Source: Gammaproteobacteria bacterium (GTDB lineage Bacteria; Pseudomonadota; Gammaproteobacteria; Pseudomonadales; Pseudohongiellaceae). Taken from it: 39,747 nucleotides of DNA. A program made the position numbers and the translations under genes. Positions 16,985 to 25,478 of this stretch are shown piece by piece. The notes beneath the pieces were generated by a model. It ran no database searches and had not been told where the DNA came from. It worked only from the letters and a program-made list of their open reading frames with translations. The stretch's first letter is position 1, and each line of letters begins with the position of its first letter. Where the stretch lies: assembly GCA_018401885.1 (NCBI GenBank), contig JAGYKB010000022.1, positions 1 through 39,747 on the forward strand, read 5' to 3'.

Positions 16985-17773
16985 ATGTGTGTTAGTGGAC
17001 AAATAGAGCGAGGAGGGCGAGGAGAGCGAGGAGAGCGAGGTGGATTCTCTGGCTTATGCGCTGTCTTTGTAAGCGCATCGCTCCTCGCTGCCTGTGCGAG
17101 CACCGAATCCCCTGAACCCGCTTCTGCCAAAAAGGACACCGCGACGGTCACTGTGCTGAAGCCAGCGAGTGTTGTGTCTAACAAAAAAGCGACTGATGAA
17201 GTTCTCAAGCTTCCCGATCTGCTCTACGCCGGCTTACAGGCGATTGATGCTGATCGGCTTCTCTCTCCAGAGAATAACAATGCCTTCAATTATTTTTCGC
17301 GCGCGCTCGCGATGGATTCCGATAATGAGATCGCAAGAGAGGGTATTGCTGCGATAGTCGCGCGCTATCTCTCGCTTGCACGCGAGGCGATTGGCAATGG
17401 CTCGTTCGATTCAGCTGAGCTGATGATCGAGAGAGCGAAGCTGGTAGATCCGACGGTTGCTGAGATTGCGCTTGTGCAGGTCGAATTGGCCAATGAGCGC
17501 GAGTCGGGGGATCTCTTTTTCACGTTCGACGGCGTAGCAGTGAGCAGTCAGAGTGACCAAGCGCGCGAAGAGTTGGCTGCCATTGCGAAGCGTGCCCGCG
17601 AGTGTGGTGCATTCTTTCTAATTACCGCGCCCAGTGACAGCACCGCACGATGGATGTTTAGCGTAATGCGTGAGGCAGTCGAAGGGTATAGGCTACGAGG
17701 AAATATTGAGTTGTCTGCGCAAACCGGGGTTCGCTTGAGGTTGCCCGAGGTCGAAAGCGCCTGCGGCGAATAG
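16985..17773 (+). CDS. Lipoprotein with helical repeats, unknown function (262 aa)
   Basis: Secreted and probably lipid-anchored: a hydrophobic stretch leads to the lipobox LLAAC with Cys37. Residues about 70-165 look like TPR/Sel1-type helices (FNYFSRALAMDSDNEIAREG, LAREAIGNGSFDSAELMIERA). The last 90 residues (starting ESGDLFFTFDGVAV) form a mixed alpha/beta tail with RARECGAFFLITAPSDS that I do not recognise. The n-region before the signal helix is a run of ERG/GRG triplets made by a 9-bp repeat, so the true start could differ, though AGGAG lies 12 bases before ATG 16985. The final codons (ACGE-stop) belong to a 22-bp tandem repeat. It follows moeA by six bases. Family unassigned. Confidence 0.75.
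   Translation: MCVSGQIERGGRGERGERGGFSGLCAVFVSASLLAACASTESPEPASAKKDTATVTVLKPASVVSNKKATDEVLKLPDLLYAGLQAIDADRLLSPENNNAFNYFSRALAMDSDNEIAREGIAAIVARYLSLAREAIGNGSFDSAELMIERAKLVDPTVAEIALVQVELANERESGDLFFTFDGVAVSSQSDQAREELAAIAKRARECGAFFLITAPSDSTARWMFSVMREAVEGYRLRGNIELSAQTGVRLRLPEVESACGE
17006..17041 (+). repeat. In-frame 9-bp minisatellite in the lipoprotein leader
   Basis: Four tandem 9-bp units: GAGCGAGGA, GGGCGAGGA, GAGCGAGGA, GAGCGAGGT. Each encodes three residues (ERG, GRG, ERG, ERG) of the signal-peptide n-region. A change in copy number would keep the frame but alter the charge and length of the n-region. Confidence 0.85.
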
Positions 17774-17845
17774 AAAAAGCGCCTGCGGCGAATAGAAAAA
17801 GCGCCTGCGACGCATAGACTAAAGAGCGCTTGCGGCGAGCAGAAA
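17755..17845 (+). repeat. 22-bp tandem repeat spanning the lipoprotein stop codon
   Basis: Units start at 17755, 17777 and 17799, with a fourth degenerate copy from 17821. The shared core is GCGCCTGCGGCGAATAG. Copies 1 and 2 are identical over 22 bases. Copy 3 differs at four to five positions and copy 4 has extra bases. Copy 1 contains the TAG stop of the 262-residue lipoprotein. Confidence 0.9.
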
Positions 17846-17938
17846 AAAATATCTCGTAAGGCAATTTGCGAAAGAGCATTATGGGCTTATGGCAAATGTG
17901 CCCGACTGATAGTTGAAAGACCATATTTCAGAGCGAGA

Positions 17939-18955
17939 GTGAACATGGATAGAACAAGTCTGAATCGCTTCCTGCCGAGGGGCAAAATCGTTGTCGCTGC
18001 CTCGGGCCTTCTTGTCGCATCTATTATTGCTACGGGCATTTATTGGAGTAGTCCGCCTGCTCCATTTGATGTGCATGAAGTTACCGCGCGGCGACTTGCT
18101 CCATTGAACCGCTCGCCGGTCGTGGGCAGCACGAGCGCTGCAACGCTCATCGAAATTGCTGAGACGCTTCTAGAAAAGCCAGGTGGCTTTCTAAGCAACG
18201 ATGTGATGCCCCCGGGGTTATATCTAGACAATATTCCCAACTGGGAATTCGGCGCATTGGTTCAAGTCCGCGATTTTGCACGTGCTTTCCGAGAGGATTT
18301 TAGTCGCTCGCAGTCGCAGTCGACAGAGGATGCCGACCTAATAGTCGCGGAGCCTAAATTCAATTTTACAAACGACAGTTGGTTGTTTCCCGCAAGCGAA
18401 AGTCAGTATAGAGAAGCGATTGCCGCACTCAGTTCTTATCTTTCGCGCGTGGTCGATGCCGATCAGAGCGACGCGCAGTTTTATGCTCGCGCAGATAATT
18501 TAGCGAGTTGGTTGAGTAACGTCGAATCGCGTCTCGGAAGCCTCTCTCAGCGGCTCAGCGCGAGCGTATTACAGCAGCGAGCAAATACCGACATGGCTGG
18601 TGATCCCAGTGCGACGCAATCAACGCCTACGCACACCGAGGTCGCGGTGAAGACGCCTTGGCTCGAAATCGACGATGTGTTTTTTGAAGCTCGCGGTGCC
18701 ACGTGGGCGTTACTGCATTTATTGCGTGCAGCAGAGGTGGATTTCGCTCAGGTTTTGGACGATAAAAATGCAGGCGCGAGTCTCGACCAGATCATTCGCG
18801 AACTCGAGTCGAGCCAGCGCGGCTTGGGCTTTCCGATGGTTCTAAATGGGTCAGGCTTTGGTATGTTCGCCAATCACTCGTTAACCATGGCCAACTATGT
18901 CTCCCGCGCGAACGCGGCGATCATCGATCTTCGCAGGCTGCTGTCGCAAGGTTGA
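17939..18955 (+). CDS. DUF2333 family membrane-anchored protein
   Basis: Conserved gammaproteobacterial protein of unknown function. 338 residues from GTG 17939; ATG 17945 (residue 3) is an equally good start, with GAG just upstream. One N-terminal membrane helix (about 17-36) is followed by a periplasmic domain. The family hallmark runs through LLEKPGGFLSNDVMPPG, LDNIPNWEFGALVQVRD and ARAFREDFSRSQSQSTEDA to NDSWLFPASESQYREA. The frame is open upstream back to the stop of the preceding lipoprotein (17773), so the two genes lie in the same frame, separated by a single in-frame stop and the tandem repeat. Convergent with the reductase gene downstream. Confidence 0.88.
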   Translation: MNMDRTSLNRFLPRGKIVVAASGLLVASIIATGIYWSSPPAPFDVHEVTARRLAPLNRSPVVGSTSAATLIEIAETLLEKPGGFLSNDVMPPGLYLDNIPNWEFGALVQVRDFARAFREDFSRSQSQSTEDADLIVAEPKFNFTNDSWLFPASESQYREAIAALSSYLSRVVDADQSDAQFYARADNLASWLSNVESRLGSLSQRLSASVLQQRANTDMAGDPSATQSTPTHTEVAVKTPWLEIDDVFFEARGATWALLHLLRAAEVDFAQVLDDKNAGASLDQIIRELESSQRGLGFPMVLNGSGFGMFANHSLTMANYVSRANAAIIDLRRLLSQG

Positions 18956-19041
18956 GGGTAAAGAAGCAATTCAGCTCAACAACACTTATATCGATAGAGC
19001 TCTTAAGACAATACCGATCAGGTTGCCCGCGAAAGCTGTTG

Positions 19042-20052
19042 TTATAACTTAACCACCATCTTGCCAAAATTATTGCCGCTGAAAAGGCCGAGAAAAGCAT
19101 CTACAGCATGGTCGATGCCTTCAACAACGGTTTCGTGGCTCGTAATCTTGCCTGTCTGGATCCAGGGAATCATTTCTGATAAGAACGCCTCGCGCATGTC
19201 GACATGGTCCGAGACAATGAAGCCGGTTATGCGGATTTTTTTGCCGACGATAAGCATGAGATTATTCGGCCCGGGTTCTGGTGTGGCGGCATTGTATCCA
19301 GAAATCATCCCACAGGCTGCTATGCGGCCAAAGGGATTCATCGAGTTTATGGCGGCCTGCAAGTGCTCTCCACCTACATTCTCGAAATAGACATCGATCC
19401 CTTCGGGCGCGGCCGCGACTAGAGCGGTGTTCAGATCGCTGCAGGTTTTATAGTTGATAACCTCATCGACGCCGCAGTGGTTTTTGAGCCACTGTGCTTT
19501 TTCATCGCTACCGCAGCTGCCGATAACGCGGCATCCCATTTGCTTAGCGATTTGACAAACGTTTGCCCCGACCGCGCCAGACGCTGCCGAGACAAAGATA
19601 GTCTCGCCGGGTTTAGGTTCACCGAATTTGAACAGGCCTACATAGGCGGTAAGGCCAGGCATCCCAAGTGTTCCGAGATAGAGGGAAAGCTGAGCGCGAT
19701 CAAACGGCTCAAGTTTCACGAGGGTGTTCGCCGGCGCGACGAAGCGGTCCTGCCATGCTTTTTGATTAAGAACGATGTCGCCTTGACTGAGAGATGGGTC
19801 ATTAGACTCGACGACTTCGCCGATCGCCCCACCATACATCACCTCGTTGAGAGCATAGGCCTGAGCATAAACGGCATCTTCGCGCATGCGTCCGCGCATG
19901 TAGGGATCGACGGACATGTAAAGATTTTTTACTAATACCTCGCCGGCTGCAGGCTGAGGCAACTCAACAGTGACAAGCGCAAAATTATCATGTGTGGGTA
20001 GGCCCGCAGGGCGGCTTTTTAGGTGAACTTGCTGTGCTGTGTATTGGCTCAT
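19042..20052 (-). CDS. NADP-dependent medium-chain reductase (CurA / prostaglandin-reductase type)
   Basis: Zinc-free MDR-superfamily enzyme that reduces the C=C bond of enones or aldehydes with NADPH. 336 residues. Family signatures: YMSVDPYMRGRM near residues 46-57, the dinucleotide loop VSAASGAVGANVCQIAKQMG, YFENVGGEHLQAAI, and RIAACGMISGYN. Nearest named relatives are the curcumin/dihydrocurcumin reductase CurA and leukotriene B4 12-hydroxydehydrogenase; the substrate here is unknown. AAAGGA lies about 9-10 bases before the ATG. 122 bp separates it from the TRAP permease gene upstream, so it may have its own promoter. Confidence 0.93.
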   Translation of the reverse strand: MSQYTAQQVHLKSRPAGLPTHDNFALVTVELPQPAAGEVLVKNLYMSVDPYMRGRMREDAVYAQAYALNEVMYGGAIGEVVESNDPSLSQGDIVLNQKAWQDRFVAPANTLVKLEPFDRAQLSLYLGTLGMPGLTAYVGLFKFGEPKPGETIFVSAASGAVGANVCQIAKQMGCRVIGSCGSDEKAQWLKNHCGVDEVINYKTCSDLNTALVAAAPEGIDVYFENVGGEHLQAAINSMNPFGRIAACGMISGYNAATPEPGPNNLMLIVGKKIRITGFIVSDHVDMREAFLSEMIPWIQTGKITSHETVVEGIDHAVDAFLGLFSGNNFGKMVVKL

Positions 20053-20174
20053 TTTTCTGCGTCCTTTCTTCTTATTAAGGTTAACTAGGATCGAGTACGT
20101 GTGATCTCCGTTCGGAGCTCACGCAGCTCATTAAGGCGATCACACAGTCGCCTCTGTGCCTGTAAGCCCAGACT

Positions 20175-22193
20175 CTAAGTGGTGGATAACTCTCGGCGCC
20201 TATTCTGCAGTATCACTACGGCAATGAGTATTGCAGCGCCGGCTAAATGCGCCACAATCGGTAGCGGTGTCCACATAAGCAGACCTGCGCTCAGCAAAAG
20301 CAACACGGCAGTGATGACAGTAAGCTTGGATTCGAGATGCCATTGTAAGACTCCAGCTATTGCGTAAAGCCCCATGCACGACCAGATAAAGACTTCAATA
20401 CGCTCTGGCCAACTGCCTGAGATAATCGGCGAATAGGCGAAAAGTATTGGCACAAGGTAGAGGCCTTTCGCCACCTTCCAAGAAGTTAGGCCGGTCGCCA
20501 TAGGATTAGTGCCTGCAATTCCGGCTGCGGCAAAAGAGGCAAGGCACACAGGCGGCGTTACGTTACTGTCCTGCGAGAGCCAGAAAATAATCAAGTGTGC
20601 ACTCAGCAGCATGCCGGTAAGTAGTTCTGCAGGAAGCATCTCTTGACGGATTAGCTGCTTCATTTCCAGCGGCATCTCTTGCAGTGCAATAAGCGGATCC
20701 CCGCCAAACAGGCTGAGTGTCGCTACAACGTTGCTTGGCAGATCTCCGGCCTGCATGCCGGTTATTAGCGCGTCGAGCAGTGCCGACTGACTAATGAGGT
20801 CATAGATAAGCGGGGCAGAAAGCGTCGCGAGCACGATGTAGGACGCAGTGACCGGCAGGCCCATGCCGAGGACAAGCGAGGCGAGTGCAACTAGAACGAG
20901 AGTGATTAATAAGCTTCCCTGCGCCCACTCGACGATCATCAGCGAGAATGCATTGCCAATACCCGTGGTTGTTACCACGTTGATGATAATGCCTACCGCA
21001 ACAAGCAGTAGCGCGGTGGAGACCATTGTGCGGACACCGTCGACAACAGCATCGAAAACATCGGCTGTGCGCATAGGTGTGGCAGAAAGCCAAGAGGCGG
21101 CGATTACGCTCAGAATCGCGAACGCGGCGGCGGTAGTTGGCGTTCGTCCTGCGACAAGAAACCCGACAAGCACAACCATAGGAATGATGAAGTGCCAGCC
21201 TCCTTTCATCACATCGCGCAGACGCTCGGTGTCTGCAGCAGCGACGGTGGTTAGACCAAGTCGTTTCGCCTCGATGCGAACGAAATAAGACACGGTGAGA
21301 AAATACAGTATGGCAGGAAGCGTGGAGGCGGCAATGATAGTGAGGTAGGAGATCTGGGTATAGCTCGCGAGCACAAAGGCGCCCGCGCCCATTACCGGGG
21401 GCATCAGTGCGCCGCCGGTCGATGAGGCAGCAACCACGCCCGCCGAGAACTTCGCAGGAAAACCCGATTCACGCATCATCGGAATAGTGATCACGCCGGT
21501 GGATACGGTATTCGCGACCGCAGAGCCAGAGACCGAGCCCATAAGCCCTGAGCCGACTACCGCGACCAAACCTGCGCCACCGGTGTATCGTCCCGCTAGG
21601 CAGCCAGCGAGTCGCACGATGAAATCCCCTGCGCCGGAGCGCAACAAAAACGCGCCGAAGATAATAAACATAAAGACGAACGTAGAGGATATCTGCGCGG
21701 TTAAACCGAACATGCCTTCGGTGGTGAAAAAGCTGCGGTACAGCACCGTTTCGAGGCTGAGTCCGGGGAAGGAAAATACGCCGCCTATATATCGCCCAAG
21801 AAACAGAATATAGGAAAGGCTTAGCACGATAAGAATTGGCATAAACCAGCCAGTAGTGCGGCGCGTGAACTCGATCGCGAGGCCTATCGCAATGAATGAA
21901 AACAGGTAGTCGGTAGCTATATATTCGGTTTCCCGCGCGTAGAGTGCGTTCTCAAAAAGGATAAGATAGGCAGAGGTCGCGATGGCAAGGCCCGCGAGTG
22001 AGGCGTTTAGCCAGTAGCCTACGCTGAGCCGCGAGAGTTTGTCCGATTCATTCGCCATCAGTGCGCAGAGTGCGCAGAATCCGCCGAAATGGACTGCCGC
22101 AAGCCATAACTCGGAAATACTTGCAAAGACGTTGCAGTAAATGTGGAAGAGGGCGAAGCCAAACGCTGCCCAGCGCAATGCGGGTGACTTCAT
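20175..22193 (-). CDS. TRAP transporter permease, TAXI type, fused small and large subunits
   Basis: Secondary transporter membrane component driven by an ion gradient. 672 residues with about 17-18 hydrophobic helices. The small (DctQ) domain lies in the first 170 residues, then the large (DctM) domain with GLMGSVSGSAVANTVSTGVITIPMM, GALMPPVMGAGAFVLA and GMGLPVTASYIVLA, all typical of TAXI-type fused permeases. The C-terminal 60 residues add a further pair of helices. It overlaps the binding-protein gene by ATGA. The substrate is unknown; TAXI systems often take up dicarboxylates or amino acids. Confidence 0.94.
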   Translation of the reverse strand: MKSPALRWAAFGFALFHIYCNVFASISELWLAAVHFGGFCALCALMANESDKLSRLSVGYWLNASLAGLAIATSAYLILFENALYARETEYIATDYLFSFIAIGLAIEFTRRTTGWFMPILIVLSLSYILFLGRYIGGVFSFPGLSLETVLYRSFFTTEGMFGLTAQISSTFVFMFIIFGAFLLRSGAGDFIVRLAGCLAGRYTGGAGLVAVVGSGLMGSVSGSAVANTVSTGVITIPMMRESGFPAKFSAGVVAASSTGGALMPPVMGAGAFVLASYTQISYLTIIAASTLPAILYFLTVSYFVRIEAKRLGLTTVAAADTERLRDVMKGGWHFIIPMVVLVGFLVAGRTPTTAAAFAILSVIAASWLSATPMRTADVFDAVVDGVRTMVSTALLLVAVGIIINVVTTTGIGNAFSLMIVEWAQGSLLITLVLVALASLVLGMGLPVTASYIVLATLSAPLIYDLISQSALLDALITGMQAGDLPSNVVATLSLFGGDPLIALQEMPLEMKQLIRQEMLPAELLTGMLLSAHLIIFWLSQDSNVTPPVCLASFAAAGIAGTNPMATGLTSWKVAKGLYLVPILFAYSPIISGSWPERIEVFIWSCMGLYAIAGVLQWHLESKLTVITAVLLLLSAGLLMWTPLPIVAHLAGAAILIAVVILQNRRRELSTT

Positions 22194-23290
22194 AATGCGG
22201 CTTCCGATTGCTTGCCGCGTGCAATCACTGCAGCGCCGCGGGTATCCGTTGCAAAGGGCAACGACTCAAGTTCGCCCTCTGCCCAGTCTGATTCGAGTAT
22301 TAGCCGCGGGGGTATACTTAGCCCGACCTCGCGGTAGTAGCGAATCGCGCCGCGATGGAGCGGCGCACCGAGTCCTTCGATTGCTATGTCCAGGCGCATG
22401 TCTTTGGTCGCGCCGTGGATTTCTTGTAGCGTGGCCAAATTCTCCCAAATTACTTTAGTGATCTGATAGACCGCTTCATCGGGGATGTCCGAGCGCGTGA
22501 CGAGCACGTTAGGTGAGCCTATTGTGCGAATGTGCTTTGTCTGGTTTGGGTAGGTGCCAGGGGGGAAATCGTACCAGTCCCACAGCGGGTATTTGGCATT
22601 GAGCAGGTCTAGGGTCTCTTGTGTCCAATTGAGTATGGTGAGCCGGTCGCCGAGAAGGGCATAGGCTTGGGTTATGGAGCTTACCGGCGCACCCGCCGGA
22701 ACGTTCATGCCAACTATATTGCCATCTTGAATAGCACTAGTCGTTGGCCCGTAGCCCATGTACGCGAGACTGAATTTATTCTGATAATCGATGCCAAGTG
22801 TATCGAGGATGAAACGACCAGTTTGCTCGGCGCCAGAATTTCGTTGACCCAGGACGTAGCGTTGGCCGTCGATATTATTGAGGTCCATAATTTCGCCGGT
22901 AGGGGCAAGCTCCGACAATAAGACGAAATGCTCGACGTTTTGCCACATCGCGCCGACGCTGCGCATATGTGTCTGGGGTTTGCTGACAGGCCCCTCGCCC
23001 GTCCAAGACCACGCGCCGAAAGGACCTTGGAGAAGCGCGAACTGTGCTTGGTTGTCGCGCAGCAGTTTGACGTTTTCGAGTGAGCCAGCTGAGCTGATGG
23101 CGGTGAGCGAGAGCCCCTGTGTCTCTGCCAGCTGCGCATGGGCGAGCGTCGCGAGTGCTACGCCAACGGGATAGTAAGTGCCCCCGGTGGTCGCTGTTGT
23201 AAGAATGTAAGGCCGCGCGCGGTTCAATTCGTCGCTGCAGGCAGACAAAAGCAATGCGGTACAAAGAAATGAGAGAAGAGTCTTGCGCAT
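22190..23290 (-). CDS. TAXI family TRAP substrate-binding protein, predicted lipoprotein
   Basis: Captures the substrate for the fused permease encoded next. 366 residues. The family start YILTTATTGGTYYPVGVALA and the middle pattern AISSAGSLENVKLLRDNQAQFALLQ are clear. A lipobox LLLSAC gives Cys18 as the predicted lipid attachment site. Most Gram-negative TAXI proteins are soluble in the periplasm, so anchoring is unusual. AAGGA precedes the ATG. Its gene lies 54 bp after the small membrane protein gene. Confidence 0.93.
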   Translation of the reverse strand: MRKTLLSFLCTALLLSACSDELNRARPYILTTATTGGTYYPVGVALATLAHAQLAETQGLSLTAISSAGSLENVKLLRDNQAQFALLQGPFGAWSWTGEGPVSKPQTHMRSVGAMWQNVEHFVLLSELAPTGEIMDLNNIDGQRYVLGQRNSGAEQTGRFILDTLGIDYQNKFSLAYMGYGPTTSAIQDGNIVGMNVPAGAPVSSITQAYALLGDRLTILNWTQETLDLLNAKYPLWDWYDFPPGTYPNQTKHIRTIGSPNVLVTRSDIPDEAVYQITKVIWENLATLQEIHGATKDMRLDIAIEGLGAPLHRGAIRYYREVGLSIPPRLILESDWAEGELESLPFATDTRGAAVIARGKQSEAAL

Positions 23291-23344
23291 CGATAATCCT
23301 TATCGGGAATCACTTCGGATGGTGGCGTCTCTGAGTAGTAAGCT

Positions 23345-23659
23345 CTACTTGTCGGGTTCTATTGAGTTTTGTCCGGTGCCCGCGTCTCGAGACTGCCGGG
23401 GTTTTCTATTCGCAGCTGCTGCCGTTTTATCGGCGCCAAGCGTATTGTGAACCGAGCCGGCGAGAGGTTTTTCTTCTTCTGCAGCTGAGACGAGGGCGTA
23501 GGCTCCCAAGAAGACCATGGCGATGAACAAGACGCCCATAATAAGCATGACACGGAAATAGGCGACTAATTCAGTATCGGTGAAATACTCAACCGCCTCA
23601 GCGGCGGCGTTGACACCGACGATGGCTGCACCGAATGCAATCCAGACTGCTTTTTTCAT
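23345..23659 (-). CDS. Small two-helix membrane protein (104 aa), unknown
   Basis: Hydrophobic segments at about 4-22 and 35-58 are followed by a charged, probably disordered tail of about 45 residues rich in Ala, Lys and Asp. AGAGAAGAG lies before the ATG. No family recognised. It sits 61 bp after the second VCBS gene and 54 bp before the TAXI binding protein, all on one strand, so it may be a third component of the TRAP operon or the last gene of the VCBS operon. The reading frame is convincing because of its position and ribosome binding site, not because of homology. Confidence 0.65.
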   Translation of the reverse strand: MKKAVWIAFGAAIVGVNAAAEAVEYFTDTELVAYFRVMLIMGVLFIAMVFLGAYALVSAAEEEKPLAGSVHNTLGADKTAAAANRKPRQSRDAGTGQNSIEPDK

Positions 23660-23720
23660 GCTCTTCTCTTTTTGCCGCGAAATTCGATGTCTCGATTAGG
23701 CTGCAGGAGCCTTAATCCGT

Positions 23721-25478
23721 TTAATCGGAGAGTAAGAGTATGCCCTCAATTGCCTCTGGGGTCATCGCCGTAAACACGAAAATGTCATCGCGGTTATCTT
23801 GATTGATTCTGGCGCTAACCAAACCTCCGCTGACAGTGACGGAAGAGAAATCGATCTCGAGACTCGGTGCTGAGTTAATGCCATCGAGCGGGTTGGATGA
23901 GATCATAGCGGCATCGACGACTGCTTTGAGGTCGATGGCGTAGTCATCGCGGTCGGCACTATATCCCAGCGCACCAAGAAAAGTTGGTGCGGGCGCTGCC
24001 TCGATAACATTTAGATAGAGACTAAGGCGATTGCCCATTAGGAGCATAAGGTCATCGCGCATCCCATCGAGAGACGCGTCGAGCGGCGAATCGCTGGGCT
24101 CAGCAATTAGCTCATCGACAGAGCCGTCAAGCTGCGCTAAGCCGGTGAGTGTGTCGGTCGTCTTCGCGGCGGACCGCGCGTCGTCTGCGATCTGCCGTAA
24201 CGATGACGCTAGGCGAATAACCGAAGGAAATTTTAGCGCGACGCTGATCTTCCGCGCGGGCCGCCTTGCGAATGCGTCACCTTGATTGCGGTAGACAAAT
24301 GCCTCAACTGAAATGCTTCCAGACAGGGCGAGCCAGACGAATATATCGCCAACCGAAATAGGCTCAACGCGCCATAACCAGAGGTCTTTGCTGCCATCGC
24401 CGTCCTCGTCGTACAGGAAAGTGGTGAGCACATTGCCTCCGGAGCGCAGGACCTGCGTAGGTGTGCTGACGTCTATCCCTGCGCGCGTGCCTGGAAAAAC
24501 AGAGACCTTGCCACCTTCTCGGAGTAAAAGGTCTTCGATGCCGTCGCCATCAATATCTTCGAGCAGTTCTTCATGGGTTAAGGCGAGTACGCCGGTTAGA
24601 TTCGCAAAGTCCAATGTTTCAATATCGAATTCACCGAGACTCTCCTCGATGAAGAGTCGGTCTAACTCAAAGCTGGGATCGGCTGAGAAGTAATTCGCGG
24701 CGGTCGGGTCAGCGAGAAAAACGGCGAGGCGCTCGTCGGTATCGACAATTAGGTCTGCAGCGAGATCGCCATTAACGTCGCGCAGCCGCAGCGGGGGTAT
24801 TCTGAGGGCTTGGCCTATTCGTCTCTCGAGGTTAGGCGAGAATAGGGTAGTGTCGAGTCTGACTTGAGTATCGATACGCAGGGGCGGCAAAAAGCCCTCG
24901 ATAGAGGCAAGATAGAGTGCGAGTCGGTCGCCGTCAGGCAATACAAGGTCGTCGCGGTCATCGCCGTTTACGTCGCGCACAAAGTGTAGGCGCTGCACGC
25001 CAGACCCGATCGCCGCAGCAACTCCGCTTAACAGAATTTCAGGTGCCCGCCACGCGGTTGCTGTTTCATTAAGCCGATAGGTGAGAACTTCGCTGCCTCG
25101 TTCGAGGGTAATCAGGCTCGGTTGACCCTTTGCATCAACAAGACCGATATCCCAGCCAAGTGCCCTCCCAGATAAGGGCAGTGAGATAAAGTCTTTATCA
25201 AAGTCGAAGCCTCCGTCTCGTTGTAGATAGAGCCTGAGCTCAGTGTCGAGTTGGGCAAATAGGTCTAGGTGACCATCGCCGTTCAGGTCTACGGCTGTGA
25301 GGCTCGCAGTTTCAATAGGCAGCTTGAACGGTGTTTGAGTAAAGCTCAGTGGGTCTGCACCAGCCAAGCCGCCTGAAAATACGCTGAGCGAGAGTGCTAA
25401 TGCCGCACCAAAAGACAGATTGCGCGGGGCGGCGAAGGATCGCGCGTGGCGCAGCAAAATACTGAGGCGCGAGATCAT
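23721..25478 (-). CDS. Secreted FG-GAP/VCBS repeat protein, second of pair
   Basis: 585 residues. The N-terminal hydrophobic segment ends near GLAGA, a plausible signal peptide. Calcium-loop repeats of the FG-GAP/VCBS beta-propeller type recur: DLNGDGHLDLF, DVNGDDRDDLV, DVNGDLAADLI, DIDGDGIEDLL and DEDGDGSKDLW. Such repeats form extracellular or periplasmic propellers that bind Ca2+. The C-terminal third lacks clear repeats and contains a helical stretch (about 410-450). Start and stop are tied by ATGA overlap to the sister gene upstream. No enzyme domain was found. Confidence 0.85.
   Translation of the reverse strand: MISRLSILLRHARSFAAPRNLSFGAALALSLSVFSGGLAGADPLSFTQTPFKLPIETASLTAVDLNGDGHLDLFAQLDTELRLYLQRDGGFDFDKDFISLPLSGRALGWDIGLVDAKGQPSLITLERGSEVLTYRLNETATAWRAPEILLSGVAAAIGSGVQRLHFVRDVNGDDRDDLVLPDGDRLALYLASIEGFLPPLRIDTQVRLDTTLFSPNLERRIGQALRIPPLRLRDVNGDLAADLIVDTDERLAVFLADPTAANYFSADPSFELDRLFIEESLGEFDIETLDFANLTGVLALTHEELLEDIDGDGIEDLLLREGGKVSVFPGTRAGIDVSTPTQVLRSGGNVLTTFLYDEDGDGSKDLWLWRVEPISVGDIFVWLALSGSISVEAFVYRNQGDAFARRPARKISVALKFPSVIRLASSLRQIADDARSAAKTTDTLTGLAQLDGSVDELIAEPSDSPLDASLDGMRDDLMLLMGNRLSLYLNVIEAAPAPTFLGALGYSADRDDYAIDLKAVVDAAMISSNPLDGINSAPSLEIDFSSVTVSGGLVSARINQDNRDDIFVFTAMTPEAIEGILLLSD

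Noticed and set aside
18956..19041. CAACAAC/GTTGTT inverted repeat between the DUF2333 and reductase genes
   Set aside because: Arms are about 50 bases apart with no T run, too weak to call a terminator.
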